Below are positions 17,498 through 26,111 of a stretch of DNA of 64,000 nucleotides, one piece after another. Where the stretch lies: contig NZ_JABWRB020000001.1 of the NCBI RefSeq assembly GCF_014268745.2, positions 124,001-188,000 on the forward strand, in the 5' to 3' direction. The position numbers were made by a program, and so were the translations under genes. The notes below the pieces were generated by a model. That model was not told where the DNA came from and ran no database searches. It saw only the letters and a list, made by a program, of their open reading frames with translations. The number at the start of each line of letters is the position of its first letter. Position 1 is the stretch's first letter. The DNA is from Pseudomonas zanjanensis. GTDB lineage: Bacteria > Pseudomonadota > Gammaproteobacteria > Pseudomonadales > Pseudomonadaceae.

Positions 17498-17860
17498 TTA
17501 CTTGATCTCTGCCGCATAAATATCTGGCTTGAAGCCAATCAGGGTTCGGTCACCGAGATCGAGCACCGGGCGCTTGATCATCGAGGGTTGGGCGAGCATC
17601 AGTTCGATGGCTTTCGTCTGGTCGAGATCGGCTTTGCGTTCGTCGTCGAGTTTGCGAAAGGTCGTACCGGCACGGTTCAACACCACTTGCCAGCCATGCT
17701 CGTCGCACCATTGGGTCAGGTGCTCACGGTCGATGCCGGCGGTCTTGTAGTCATGAAAATCGTAATGCACAGCGTGATCATCGAGCCAGGTGCGCGCCTT
17801 TTTCATCGTGTCACAGGCTTTGATGCCGAAAAGGTGCAACGTTTTGCTTGAATCGGTCAA
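17498..17860 (-). CDS. ArsC/Spx-family reductase-like protein YffB
   Basis: 120 residues, ArsC-like thioredoxin fold. A single N-terminal cysteine C16 in GIKACDTMKKA, plus the C-terminal RPVLDLGDRTLIGFKP segment, match the YffB/arsenate-reductase-like group. YffB of E. coli is placed near dapE and is thought to be a glutathione-dependent thiol reductase, but its substrate is unknown, so calling it an arsenate reductase would be too strong. Located just upstream of dapD on the same strand. Confidence 0.85.
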   Translation of the reverse strand: MTDSSKTLHLFGIKACDTMKKARTWLDDHAVHYDFHDYKTAGIDREHLTQWCDEHGWQVVLNRAGTTFRKLDDERKADLDQTKAIELMLAQPSMIKRPVLDLGDRTLIGFKPDIYAAEIK

Positions 17861-17955
17861 GGAACTGCCCCCTTTGCAGGTGCTGGAAATAAAAGGTGAA
17901 GGATTATGCCATGACCGGACGGTTTCGCGGCGGCCCAGGTTGATGCGCTACAAAA

Positions 17956-18046
17956 CCTGTGGGAGCAAAGCTTGCTCGCGATACAGGCGACACGGTTCAA
18001 CTGCAACACTGTGCCATCGTTCATCGCGAGCAAGCTTTGCTCCCAC
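17956..18046. repeat. REP pair (family A)
   Basis: Inverted copies CTGTGGGAGCAAAGCTTGCT (about 17957) and the complement ending near 18046. They mark the left border of the 2.4-kb accessory interval before dapC. Confidence 0.85.
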
Positions 18047-18179
18047 TGGCTCATTCCACAGGGCAGGCTGCGACATAGGTGTAACGGTCAGGCTAATGCT
18101 AGGCGGTTAATATGGCACTTCAACGGCAAGCTGTTGCTGGATGTGTGTAGTTGGCATTGCAAGGCGGACCTAGCCTTAT

Positions 18180-18413
18180 GATGGGCTTTACAAGATGTAC
18201 ACCCTTCTCTAATGTTTGCCACGAGTGTGCATGAGCCTCCCGCTCGTTAAATCCAGATGAGGCCTGCGTAGCACCGCCCATGGTCAGCCCGTAAAGGGTA
18301 AGTAATGGGATGGTTAGGCAGCGGCTAACCCCTCAACCTTTTGGTTGTTGATGCTCCATGAGGGCCTACTGGCCCTATCTATTCTTGAAGCCGAGCGAAA
18401 GTTCGGCTTTTTC
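18180..18413 (+). ncRNA. Candidate structured RNA ending in a rho-independent terminator
   Basis: No credible coding frame. A series of hairpins is visible: GGTTAG/CTAACC (18312-18330), CAACC-TTTT-GGTTG (18334-18347), AGGGCC-TACT-GGCCCT (18361-18376) and a terminator AAGCCGA/TCGGCTT followed by a T-run (18388-18413). The left end is uncertain. No Rfam family is recognised with certainty; phage-type antisense RNAs such as C4 are one group to test. The DNA is less GC-rich than its neighbours. Between this RNA and the direct repeat at 18477 nothing is seen. Confidence 0.4.
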
Positions 18414-18476
18414 TTGCCTGTCTTTTGCGCCCCAAGATCAGACTCTGGGGCTGGCTTAGTGCGGGTACATCCCTAT

Positions 18477-18579
18477 CCTCATAAAAAGCAAAGCCGCCCG
18501 AAGGCGGCTTCAATCGACACGCAGTTGAGCTTGCTCTGCCCCGTCTGCGTGGCTGGGTCAACCCCGAGAGGGATTCAGA
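18477..18579. repeat. 103-bp direct repeat, left copy
   Basis: Matches 19468-19570 with five mismatches in 103 bp by my alignment, in the same orientation, offset 991 bp. It contains the hairpin AAGCCGCC-CGAA-GGCGGCTT (18491-18510); read on the minus strand, a T-rich stretch follows, so it is a likely terminator for minus-strand transcription from higBA. Confidence 0.9.
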
Positions 18580-18631
18580 AGGTCAACAATTGCGATCATC
18601 GAGATCACATCCGTTTTCTGATCCTTAACCT

Positions 18632-18665
18632 AACGACAAAGCCCGCAGATGTGGGCTTTGTCGTT
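18632..18665. terminator. Bidirectional terminator-like hairpin downstream of higA
   Basis: AACGACAAAGCCC (18632-18644) and GGGCTTTGTCGTT (18653-18665) form a perfect 13-bp stem with an 8-nt loop. A second hairpin AGCCCGG/CCGGGCT lies close to the higA stop (about 18682-18700). Confidence 0.7.
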
Positions 18666-18704
18666 TCTGGAAGACATAAGAAGCCCGGACTGTCCGGGCT
18701 AGTA

Positions 18705-19076
18705 TCAGGCAGCTTTTACTGGCTTTATCAGGCTTTCTGCTGGGATGCCGAACATATCGTGAAGCTTCCAGATCATGGGCAGAGTTAACGAGCGTTTACG
18801 GTTGAGCACCTCGTATACGCGGTTCGTTTTTCCGATAGCGGGAACCAGATCGGCCGCGGTGAGTCCGGATTGCTCCATGCGAAACTTGATGGCTTCAATT
18901 GGGTCAGGCAGATCAACCGGGAAGTTCTTGGTTTCGTAGGCCTCGATCAGAGTGACCATGACTTCAAAAGCATCGCCTTCCGGGGTGCCAAGTTCAGGCT
19001 CATTCTCAAATAGGGGAGAGATCTCTTTGAGAGCTACCCGGTATTCGTCATCGGTGCGGATTGGACGAATGTTCAT
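18705..19076 (-). CDS. HigA-type antitoxin, XRE-like DNA-binding protein
   Basis: 123 residues. The C-terminal part (about 70-113: GLTAADLVPAIGKTNRVYEVLNRKRSLTLPMIWKLHDMFG, quoted in parts by position) is an XRE-type helix-turn-helix; the N-terminal part is acidic and probably wraps the toxin. It starts 5 bp after the toxin stop, so both are one operon in toxin-first order, typical of higBA. It should neutralise the toxin and repress the promoter at 19392-19420. Function is inferred from family and layout. Confidence 0.85.
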   Translation of the reverse strand: MNIRPIRTDDEYRVALKEISPLFENEPELGTPEGDAFEVMVTLIEAYETKNFPVDLPDPIEAIKFRMEQSGLTAADLVPAIGKTNRVYEVLNRKRSLTLPMIWKLHDMFGIPAESLIKPVKAA

Positions 19077-19081
19077 GGTGA

Positions 19082-19384
19082 TTACTCCATTTCCACGGTG
19101 TTTGCGTCGATCTCATCGTACCGACGATGAGTGCCGACAAACTTGATGTACACAGCGCCGAAGCGGTAGGCAATGGCGACCACCAGGCGGTAGTCGTTAC
19201 CCTTGATGTTGAATACCACGCGGCGACTCTTGAGAATGCTTGCGTTACCGTATTGCGCCTTGATGTCGTTTGGGTTGGTCCAAGTGGCTTTTTTGGCATC
19301 GTCAAGCCAAGCCTTAAGCTGCTGTTCGGAATCTGGGTATTTCTCCCAGAAGGCTTTCAGGTGACTGATGGCGATAATTCTCAT
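19082..19384 (-). CDS. HigB-type toxin, putative mRNA interferase
   Basis: 100 residues, RelE-like HigB_toxin family by pattern: start MRIIAISHLKAFWEKYPDSE, central basic segment SRRVVFNIKGNDYRLVVAIAY, and end FVGTHRRYDEIDA. Members cleave mRNA on the ribosome. The ATG at 19384 is chosen because family members begin here; the frame runs open for 92 more codons upstream, but that extension crosses the promoter, operator and a direct repeat. Only about 7 nt separate the -10 box from the start codon, and no Shine-Dalgarno is visible. First gene of the toxin-antitoxin operon. Confidence 0.85.
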   Translation of the reverse strand: MRIIAISHLKAFWEKYPDSEQQLKAWLDDAKKATWTNPNDIKAQYGNASILKSRRVVFNIKGNDYRLVVAIAYRFGAVYIKFVGTHRRYDEIDANTVEME

Positions 19385-19391
19385 GGGTGAG

Positions 19392-19420
19392 AATGTAGTC
19401 CCATGGTGGGACTTTTGCAA
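19392..19420 (-). promoter_or_regulatory. higBA promoter with operator in the spacer
   Basis: On the minus strand TTGCAA (19415-19420) is the -35 and TACATT (19392-19397) the -10, with a 17-bp spacer. The spacer contains the inverted repeat GTCCCA-N3-TGGGAC (19398-19412). An antitoxin bound there would block the promoter directly. Transcription should begin near 19385, next to the toxin ATG. Confidence 0.7.
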
Positions 19421-19467
19421 GCATTCACAAGCAACAGCTTGCGGTCCTGCCGGGCACTCATCCTTAA

Positions 19468-19570
19468 CCTCATAAAAAGCAAAGCCGCCCGAAGGCGGCT
19501 TCAATCGACACGCAACTGAGCTTGCTCTGCCCCGTCTGCGTGGCTGGGTCAACCCGGAGAGGGACCCAGA
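19468..19570. repeat. 103-bp direct repeat, right copy
   Basis: Partner of 18477-18579; see that entry for identity. Its hairpin is at 19482-19501. The pair encloses higBA. Beyond it, 19571-19790 is comparatively AT-rich with a weak hairpin (ATCAA/TTTGAT near 19691-19709) and no recognised gene. Confidence 0.9.
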
Positions 19571-19794
19571 CTCCTGCCAGCGTTCACCGGTGACGGGGGC
19601 GATCATGGCTACTGGTATCAGCGAATTCAAGCGAGCTTGATTCTTGAAACAGGGCTGCATGAGTTTTGTTGAGGTGTTAAACCCGTAAAATCAAGGGCTT
19701 GCTTTGATGAGGTGCGTTTTATTTCTTTTCTTGTCTGAGTAAGCGCTTATGGTCTGTCAGACGCACCGAAGTTTCCGACACGTTTTTAAGGTTG

Positions 19795-20070
19795 TCCGTC
19801 GGAAGCGAGGGCTCTAGCCTCTGGGTGTCGCTACCAATTCAGCGACCGGACGTGAGAATCCGAATACCCACTATGCGCATAAGCGCCCGCCATATAAAGT
19901 GCAGGCGCGTTTCGTCCATACATCATGTTATGGCGGCTGTGCGCGGGCATGTTTCGACATGGCCGGGTATTTAGTGGGTGTTTGACCCGGATTCTCACCC
20001 CGCGTACGGCTGCCACTCTCTAGTCCGTGAGAAGGCTTTGTGGCGGCTCCAACACCCAAGGAGCATCCAA
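19795..20070 (+). promoter_or_regulatory. Long folded leader of the DUF6124 gene
   Basis: Predicted by eye: P1 GTCCG (19795-19799)/CGGAC (19847-19851) enclosing hairpin GTCGCT/AGCGAC. A long-range stem GTGAGAATCCG (19852-19862) pairs with CGGATTCTCAC (19988-19998) and continues as ACCCACTA (19866-19873)/TAGTGGGT (19972-19979). Inside lie CCGCCATA (19887-19894)/TATGGCGG (19929-19936) and CATGT-TTCG-ACATG (19948-19961), a UUCG-capped hairpin. A last stem GCTGCCAC/GTGGCGGC ends just before the Shine-Dalgarno AAGGAG (20058-20063). Similar leaders occur, as I recall, before other DUF6124/DUF3077 genes in Pseudomonas; not verified. Confidence 0.6.
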
Positions 20071-20433
20071 ATGATCAAAGAAACTCCAAACCCACCAAAA
20101 TCAGCCTCCACTTTTCCCTACGGCGACTATGCCCCCGAAAAGCTGCAAGAGGCAGCTGACCGTGTGCTGGATCAATATCTCAAGCCTGATGACGACAGCA
20201 AGTCAGAACCCAAGCCTTCAGTACAGTTATTCACGGTGGCTGACGGTATCGACACCGAAGTGTTGCTGGCCAACCTCAGCGAAACCCTGGCTTCGGCCAA
20301 TGCGATGCTCAATGACCTTGCCTTCGATCAGGACGGCTCGCGACGGCATGTAGCGTTGGGGGTGGCGCAGATGATTGAGTTGGGGATGTTGCTGGCGAAC
20401 AAGTGCCTGGATCGGGTAGAGCTTCGGACTTGA
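20071..20433 (+). CDS. DUF6124 (DUF3077-like) family protein
   Basis: 120 residues. A Pro-rich polar N-terminus (KETPNPPKSASTFP) leads to a helical domain: QLFTVADGIDTEVLLANLSE, then TLASANAMLNDLAF and a final helix with GVAQMIELGMLLANKCLDR. This is the pattern of the Pseudomonas DUF6124/DUF3077 family, of unknown function. The ATG at 20071 has AAGGAG 7 nt upstream; a longer frame starting at 19978 runs through the leader and is rejected. No signal peptide or membrane helix. Accessory location, single gene. Confidence 0.78.
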   Translation: MIKETPNPPKSASTFPYGDYAPEKLQEAADRVLDQYLKPDDDSKSEPKPSVQLFTVADGIDTEVLLANLSETLASANAMLNDLAFDQDGSRRHVALGVAQMIELGMLLANKCLDRVELRT

Positions 20434-20452
20434 TGTAATAAGTGCTGGCCTC

Positions 20453-20790
20453 ATCGCGAGCAAGCTTTGCTCCCACAGTGGTTGGGTATTGTTCACAGGA
20501 CGCGCGATCAACATCAACCCTCTGTGGGAGCGAGCTTGCTCGCGAAGACGTAGGCCCATTCAACATGGGTGCAAGCTGAACCACCGCTTTCGCGAGCAAG
20601 CCCGCTCCCACAGGGGATTTGTGGTGTTCGCAGATATGGGGGCGACACCAGCCCCTGTGGCGAGGGAGCTTGCTCCCGCTGGGCTGCGAAGCGGCCCTGA
20701 AATCGGGTAACGCGGTATGTCAGGCAGATTGAGTTGACTGCTTCGGGGGCCGCTGCGCAGCCCAGCGGGAGCAAGCTCCCTCGCCACAAC
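20453..20790. repeat. REP cluster: families A and B
   Basis: Family A copies near 20453-20478, 20521-20549 and 20589-20612; a larger family B palindrome at about 20656-20788 with TGTGGCGAGGGAGCTTGCTC arms around a ~75-bp centre. The 385-bp gap between the DUF6124 gene and dapC is nearly all REP sequence. Confidence 0.88.
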
Positions 20791-20818
20791 AGCGGTCCGC
20801 TTCAGTGCGATACAGCCA

Positions 20819-22018
20819 TCAACCCCGACGCTGGATGAACGCGCGGATCCGCTCCGCCGCTTCCACGCATTCAGCCAATGGCGCGACCAGGGCCATGCGC
20901 ACGCGGCCGGCGCCTGGGTTGACGCCGTCCACGTCGCGGGAGAGGTAGGAGCCCGGCACGACGGTCACGTGCTCCTGTTCGAACAGGTCACGGCAGAAGG
21001 CTGCGTCGTCGCCCGCCACGTTCGGCCACAGATAGAAGCTGCCATCGGGACGTTGCACGTCCAGCACTGGGCTGAGGATTTCCAACACGGCGTCGAACTT
21101 CTCCCGGTACAGCGCGCGGTTGGCCCGTACGTGCACTTCGTCGTTCCACGCGGCAATGCTTGCCAGTTGGGTTTGAACCGGCATCGCGCAGCCGTGGTAA
21201 GTGCGGTACAGCAGGAAACCCTTGAGGATGTCCGCGTCGCCGGCCACGAAGCCGGAGCGCAGGCCAGGCAGGTTGGAGCGCTTGGAGAGGCTGTGGAAGA
21301 CCACGCAGCGCTTGAAGTCCTTGCGACCGAGTTCGACGCAAGCGGTGAGCAGGCCTGGCGGCGGGGTCTGTTCGTCAAAATACAATTCGCTGTAGCACTC
21401 GTCCGAGGCGATGACGAAGTCATATTCATCCGCCAGGGCGATGAGTTTCTTCAGCACGTCCACCGGGATCAGCGCGCCGGTCGGGTTGCCCGGGGAGCAC
21501 AGGAACAGGATCTGGCAGCGTTTCCAGACGTCCGGCGAAACGGCATCGAAATCCGGGTTGAAGCCGTTCGCGTCCAGGCACGGCAGATAGTGCGGCTTGG
21601 CCCCGGCCAGGAACGCCGCGCCTTCGTAGATCTGGTAGAACGGGTTCGGGCTGACCACCAAGGCATCGTCGCCCCGGTTGACCACGGTCTGGGTGAAGGC
21701 GAACAGGGCTTCACGGGTGCCGTTGACCGGCAGCACGTGGCGCGCCGGGTCCAGCCAGCCGTTCGGCACGTTGAAGCGGCGCTCGCACCAGCCGGTGATG
21801 GCTTCGCGCAGTTCCGGGATGCCGAGGGTGGTCGGGTACACGGCCATCTTTTCCAGATTGCTGGCCAGGGCCTCGGCCACGAAGCTTGGCGAGCGATGCT
21901 TGGGCTCGCCGATGGACAGCGCGATTGGGCGCTTGTCCGGGTTGGGCGTGACGCTGCCGAGCAGGGCGCGGAGTTTTTCGAACGGGTAGGGCTGGAGCTG
22001 GTTCAGAGCGTTGTTCAT
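20819..22018 (-). CDS. dapC: Succinyldiaminopimelate transaminase DapC
   Basis: 399 residues, fold-type I aminotransferase. It forms N-succinyl-LL-diaminopimelate from the 6-oxo compound with glutamate, between DapD and DapE. PLP lysine is K246 in FHSLSKRSNLPGLRSGF; CSPGNPTGA (about 174-182) and ASDECYSELYF (about 204-214) are the PLP-binding neighbours. It stands between REP clusters as a probable single gene upstream-adjacent to glnD on the same strand. Confidence 0.93.
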   Translation of the reverse strand: MNNALNQLQPYPFEKLRALLGSVTPNPDKRPIALSIGEPKHRSPSFVAEALASNLEKMAVYPTTLGIPELREAITGWCERRFNVPNGWLDPARHVLPVNGTREALFAFTQTVVNRGDDALVVSPNPFYQIYEGAAFLAGAKPHYLPCLDANGFNPDFDAVSPDVWKRCQILFLCSPGNPTGALIPVDVLKKLIALADEYDFVIASDECYSELYFDEQTPPPGLLTACVELGRKDFKRCVVFHSLSKRSNLPGLRSGFVAGDADILKGFLLYRTYHGCAMPVQTQLASIAAWNDEVHVRANRALYREKFDAVLEILSPVLDVQRPDGSFYLWPNVAGDDAAFCRDLFEQEHVTVVPGSYLSRDVDGVNPGAGRVRMALVAPLAECVEAAERIRAFIQRRG

Positions 22019-22032
22019 TGAGGGCCTCTTTC

Positions 22033-22124
22033 AATGTGGGAGCGAGCCTGCTCGCGATAGCGGTGTATCAGGAAGCATCAATGCTGGATGTTCCGCCGCC
22101 ATCGCGAGCAGGCTCGCTCCCACA
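22033..22124. repeat. REP pair (family A)
   Basis: ATGTGGGAGCGAGCCTGCTC (about 22034) and the inverted copy ending near 22123. It lies between glnD and dapC, suggesting separate transcripts or a processed junction. Confidence 0.88.
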
Positions 22125-22140
22125 GGGGGAATATGTTGAT

Positions 22141-24843
22141 TCAGATGCTGATGCGTGTCAGGTGGGCATCAGGTTCCTGGTTGACGCTCAAGTGCTGCAC
22201 GATCGCTTCCTGCAAGCGGCTGCACAGTTGCGGATCGGACAACGGCTGGTTCTGAGCATCGGTAATGAAAAATACGTCTTCCACCCGTTCGCCGAGGGTG
22301 GCGATCTTGGCGTTTTGCAGCGACAGGTCGAACTCCAGGAAAATATGGCCGACCCGCGCCAGCAGGCCCGGGCGATCCGGCGCGCTGAGTTCCAGCACCG
22401 TGACCTGGCGCTGGGCGTCGTTATGAATCGTCACTTGCGGCGCGAAGGCGAAGTGCTTGAGCTGGCGCGGCACCCGGCGCTGGATGATGGTCGGGTAGTC
22501 CGCCGGGTTGCGCAGGGCCTCGGTGAGGCCGTCGCGAATCTGCTTGACCCGCGCCGGGTTGTCGCCAATCGAATCGCCGTCGGTGTCGAGCACGATGTAG
22601 GTGTCGAGGGTGAACTGGCTGGTGGACGTAATGACCCGGGCGTCATGAATGTTGAGGTTGAGCTGGTCCATCGCCGCCACCGTCACCGCGAAGAAGTCGT
22701 GCTGGTCCGGGGCATAGATGAAGATCTGCGTACCGCCCTCGAACTCACGCTGGGTGGTTTCCTTGATCAGCACCAGCGGCCCGCCATCGGCCGGTTGCTG
22801 CAGGATCGCGTCGCTGTGCCAGGCCACGTCGCCGGCGGTGTGGCGCAGGAAGTAATCATCGCCCAATTGCGACCAGAGCTGCTCGACATCGTCCGGGTCG
22901 GTGCCGCCGCGGACCAGGATGTCCAGGGCTGCGCTTTGGGTACGACGGATCTGCTCTTCGCGGTCCACCGGGTTTTCCAGGCCGCGGCGCAAGGCCCGCT
23001 TGGTCTCGGTGTAGAGCTGGCGCAACAGGCTGGCGCGCCAGGAGTTCCACAGGGTTGGATTGGTGGCGTTGATATCGGCCACGGTCAACACATAGAGATA
23101 ATCCAGGCGGATTTCGTCGCCAACGGTCTGGGCGAAGTCATGGATGACCTGCGGATCGGACAAGTCCTTGCGCTGGGCGGTGGTCGACATCACCAAATGG
23201 TTCTGCACCAGCCAGACGATCAGCCGGCTGTCCCACAGGGGCAGTTGATGGCGCTGGCAGAACGCTTCGGCGTCCACCGCGCCGATCTCGGAATGGTCGC
23301 CCTGGCGGCCCTTGCCAATGTCGTGGTACAGCCCGGCCATGTAGATCAGCTCGGGCTTGGGCAGCTTGCCCATGAGCTTGCTGGCCAGTGGGAATTTCTC
23401 CGACACCTGGGTGTACTGCAACTTACGCAGGTGCTTGATCAGGTTCAATGTGTGGGCATCGACCGTATAAATGTGGAACAGGTCGTGCTGCATCTGCCCG
23501 ACGATGAAGCCGAACTCCGGCAGGTAGCGCCCGAGGATCCCGTAGCGGTTCATCCGGCGCAGGTTGCGGTGCACGCCGATCTTGCATTTGAACAGCTCGA
23601 TGAACAGGCTGGTGTTGCGGATGTCGTGACGGAAATCCTCGTCGATCAGATGACGGTTTTCCCGCAGCAGGCGGATGGTATCGGCGCGTACACCCTTGAT
23701 TTCCGGCTGCTGGGCCATGAGCACGAAAATCTCGAGCATGGCGAAGGGCGTGCGGCGAAACACGTTGGCGTTACGCGCTTCGATGTAGCCGTCGTGCAAC
23801 TGAAAACGTGAGTTGATTGGCAGCGGCGGTTCTTCGTCCTCGGGGGCGAGGATGACTTCCTCGAAGTGCTGGATGATCAGTTCGCTGAGCTGGGCGATGC
23901 TCATCACCACGCGGTAGTACTGCTGCATGAAGTTTTCGATGGACTGCTTGGCATCCTGCCCCTCGAAGCCCAGCAGGCCGGCGATGGAGCGCTGGTGATC
24001 GAACAGCAGGCGGTCCTCGGAGCGCCCGGCGAGCATGTGCAGGGCGTAGCGGACCTTCCACAGGAATTCCTGGGACGAGGCCAGCAAGGCGTTTTCGCTT
24101 TCCACCAGGAAACCTTCCCCGGCCAGGGCGCGCAGGTTCAGCGTGCCGTACTGGCGGCGGGCGACCCACAGGATCGTCTGGATGTCCCGCAGCCCGCCGG
24201 GCGAGCCCTTGACGTTGGGTTCCAGGTTGTATTCGGTGTCGTTGTACTTGTGGTGACGGGCTTTCTGCTCGGCGTGCTTGGCCAGGAAAAAGTCCTTGCT
24301 GGGCCACATGTGCGCCGTGCTGGTGACATCGAGCATGCGCTGGCGCAGGTGCTCGGGGCCGGCAACGGTGCGGCTTTCCATCAGGTTGGTGATCACTGTC
24401 AGGTCGGCGCGGGCCTCGTCGGCGCATTCCTGTACCGAACGCACGCTTTGGCCGACTTCCAGGCCGATGTCCCACAACAGCGTCAGGAAGCGCTCGATGG
24501 AGTCGCGGAAAATTTCATGATCGGCGCTGTCCAGCAGGATCAGCAGGTCGATGTCGGAGTAGGGGTGCAGCTCGCCGCGCCCATAGCCGCCCACCGCCAC
24601 CAGGGCGATGTCGGCATCCTCGCTCCAATCGAACTGCTCCCAGGCCTTTTGCAGGATGTTATCGACGAACCAGGCGCGGTCCTCGATCAGCCGACGAATG
24701 TCCCGGCCATTGCGAAAGCGCTGGTCGAGCACTTCGTGGGCCTGGCGGATGGCCTTCTTGAATGCCGAGATGGGGCTTGCCTTCAGGGCCAGTTCAGCCT
24801 GGAACTGGCCGCGGTCGAAGAGTTCGGGATCCACCTGCGGCAT
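22141..24843 (-). CDS. glnD: Bifunctional PII uridylyltransferase/uridylyl-removing enzyme GlnD
   Basis: 900 residues. The nitrogen sensor uridylylates PII proteins when glutamine is low and deuridylylates them when it is high. The nucleotidyltransferase domain has [17 protein letters not shown] (about 85-101) with D97 and D99 as metal ligands. An HD hydrolase domain contains [14 protein letters not shown] (about residues 505-520). Two ACT domains for glutamine sensing form the last ~190 residues. Complete by length (E. coli 890). Map lies upstream on the same strand, as in other gammaproteobacteria. Confidence 0.96.
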   Translation of the reverse strand: MPQVDPELFDRGQFQAELALKASPISAFKKAIRQAHEVLDQRFRNGRDIRRLIEDRAWFVDNILQKAWEQFDWSEDADIALVAVGGYGRGELHPYSDIDLLILLDSADHEIFRDSIERFLTLLWDIGLEVGQSVRSVQECADEARADLTVITNLMESRTVAGPEHLRQRMLDVTSTAHMWPSKDFFLAKHAEQKARHHKYNDTEYNLEPNVKGSPGGLRDIQTILWVARRQYGTLNLRALAGEGFLVESENALLASSQEFLWKVRYALHMLAGRSEDRLLFDHQRSIAGLLGFEGQDAKQSIENFMQQYYRVVMSIAQLSELIIQHFEEVILAPEDEEPPLPINSRFQLHDGYIEARNANVFRRTPFAMLEIFVLMAQQPEIKGVRADTIRLLRENRHLIDEDFRHDIRNTSLFIELFKCKIGVHRNLRRMNRYGILGRYLPEFGFIVGQMQHDLFHIYTVDAHTLNLIKHLRKLQYTQVSEKFPLASKLMGKLPKPELIYMAGLYHDIGKGRQGDHSEIGAVDAEAFCQRHQLPLWDSRLIVWLVQNHLVMSTTAQRKDLSDPQVIHDFAQTVGDEIRLDYLYVLTVADINATNPTLWNSWRASLLRQLYTETKRALRRGLENPVDREEQIRRTQSAALDILVRGGTDPDDVEQLWSQLGDDYFLRHTAGDVAWHSDAILQQPADGGPLVLIKETTQREFEGGTQIFIYAPDQHDFFAVTVAAMDQLNLNIHDARVITSTSQFTLDTYIVLDTDGDSIGDNPARVKQIRDGLTEALRNPADYPTIIQRRVPRQLKHFAFAPQVTIHNDAQRQVTVLELSAPDRPGLLARVGHIFLEFDLSLQNAKIATLGERVEDVFFITDAQNQPLSDPQLCSRLQEAIVQHLSVNQEPDAHLTRISI

Positions 24844-24896
24844 TGAATGGCTTTCCTTTCTATCTATATCTGTTGGATCTATAGGCTGGGTACGGA

Positions 24897-25679
24897 TCAG
24901 GCGGAAACGCGCGCGATGGTGTCATCGCTGCGCAGGGTAAAGATTTCGTAGCCGGTCTCGGTGACCAGCAGGGTGTGTTCCCACTGGGCCGACAACTTGC
25001 GGTCCTTGGTGATGGCGGTCCAGCCGTCGCCCAGCACCTTGGTGTCGGCGCGGCCCTGGTTGATCATCGGCTCGATGGTGAAGGTCATGCCCGCCTGCAG
25101 TTCCATGCCGGTACCGGCGCGGCCGTAGTGCAGGATCTGCGGTTCTTCGTGGAACACCTTGCCGATGCCGTGGCCGCAGAACTCGCGCACCACCGAGAAA
25201 CCGTTCTTCTGCGCATGCTTCTGGATCACTTCGCCGATGTCGCCCAGGCGGCAGCCCGGTTTCACCAGTTCGATGGCCATGTACATGCATTCCTGGGTGA
25301 CCTTGGACAGGCGCTCGGCCCACTCCGGTACGTTGCCGACATGGAACATACGGCTGGTGTCGCCGTGATAGCCGTCCTTGATGACGGTGACGTCGATGTT
25401 CAGGGTGTCGCCATCCTTCAACGGTTTTTCGTTGGGGATGCCGTGGCAGACCACGTGGTTGATCGACGTGCAGATCGACTTCGGGAAGCCTTTGTAGTTG
25501 AGCGGGGCGGGGATGGCTTTCTGCTCGTTGACGATGTAGTCGTGGCAGATACGGTCCAGCTCTTCGGTGGTCACGCCCGGCTTGACGTAGTCGGCGATCA
25601 TCTCCAGCACTTCGGCGGCGAGTTTGCCGGCGACACGCATTTTGGCGATGTCCTCGGGCGTCTTGAGGGTAACGGTCAT
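24897..25679 (-). CDS. map: Methionine aminopeptidase, type I
   Basis: 260 residues. It removes the initiator methionine from nascent proteins. The five metal ligands of the pita-bread fold are D96, D107, H170, E203 and E234, with the catalytic histidine H79 in HVVCHG. Typical type Ia length with no N-terminal extension. Divergent from rpsB across 432 bp, the classical map/rpsB arrangement. Confidence 0.97.
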   Translation of the reverse strand: MTVTLKTPEDIAKMRVAGKLAAEVLEMIADYVKPGVTTEELDRICHDYIVNEQKAIPAPLNYKGFPKSICTSINHVVCHGIPNEKPLKDGDTLNIDVTVIKDGYHGDTSRMFHVGNVPEWAERLSKVTQECMYMAIELVKPGCRLGDIGEVIQKHAQKNGFSVVREFCGHGIGKVFHEEPQILHYGRAGTGMELQAGMTFTIEPMINQGRADTKVLGDGWTAITKDRKLSAQWEHTLLVTETGYEIFTLRSDDTIARVSA

Positions 25680-25821
25680 ACAGGCTCTCTCTGCGCCCGA
25701 CGGCGCTGTTCAAAACGAAATGGGCGGCGGATGATGACTCGCGTGGCCCTGAAAGAGGCGATTCTAACAGACGATCAGCGCAAAGAACTCCCCAGCCCGG
25801 AACTCTGTGGCCTGGGCGCGA

Positions 25822-25912
25822 GAGTGGGAGCAAAGCTTGCTCGCGATCCAGGCGACTCGATTTCTAAAGGACCGCATCGCCTTTTCGCGGGCAAGCCTTG
25901 CTCCCACAATCC
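25822..25912. repeat. REP pair (family A) in the map-rpsB gap
   Basis: GTGGGAGCAAAGCTTGCTCG (about 25825) and a complementary copy ending near 25910. They lie between map and the rpsB promoter. Confidence 0.85.
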
Positions 25913-25940
25913 CCTCGCCACAGGGATTTGAGAATCCGTG

Positions 25941-25969
25941 TTCCGTTTTCGCCCTTGCTGTGGTATAAA
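25941..25969 (+). promoter_or_regulatory. rpsB promoter
   Basis: TTCCGT (25941-25946) and TATAAA (25964-25969), 17-bp spacer, then GC-rich bases at the expected start. A stringent-type GC discriminator (TGCGCCGC) follows the -10, usual for ribosomal protein promoters. Confidence 0.65.
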
Positions 25970-25975
25970 ATGCGC

Positions 25976-26111
25976 CGCTTTCCGGGGATGACCCCGTAAG
26001 CTTAAATCCACACACGTGTCGACACGATGACCTGGGTGCCTTCGGCTTATATAGCCGCTGGTTGGTCATTGGGATACGTGGAGGCCAAACCCGACTTATC
26101 AAGGAACTATC
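25976..26111 (+). promoter_or_regulatory. rpsB mRNA leader, probable S2 autoregulation site
   Basis: The ~135-nt leader contains CGGGG-ATGA-CCCCG (25983-25996), a GTGTCGACAC palindrome, and a larger stem ATGACC/GGTCAT enclosing GGCTTATATAGCC. In gammaproteobacteria S2 represses rpsB-tsf through such a leader. Binding here is inferred from position and structure. Confidence 0.5.

Noticed and set aside
17861..18179. Candidate tRNA or attachment site at the island's left border
   Set aside because: No cloverleaf or tRNA 3' end was found on either strand; only a REP pair is seen.
19385..19660. Longer form of the toxin gene starting at 19660
   Set aside because: It would cross the promoter, operator palindrome and the direct repeat; HigB proteins start at the MRIIA segment.
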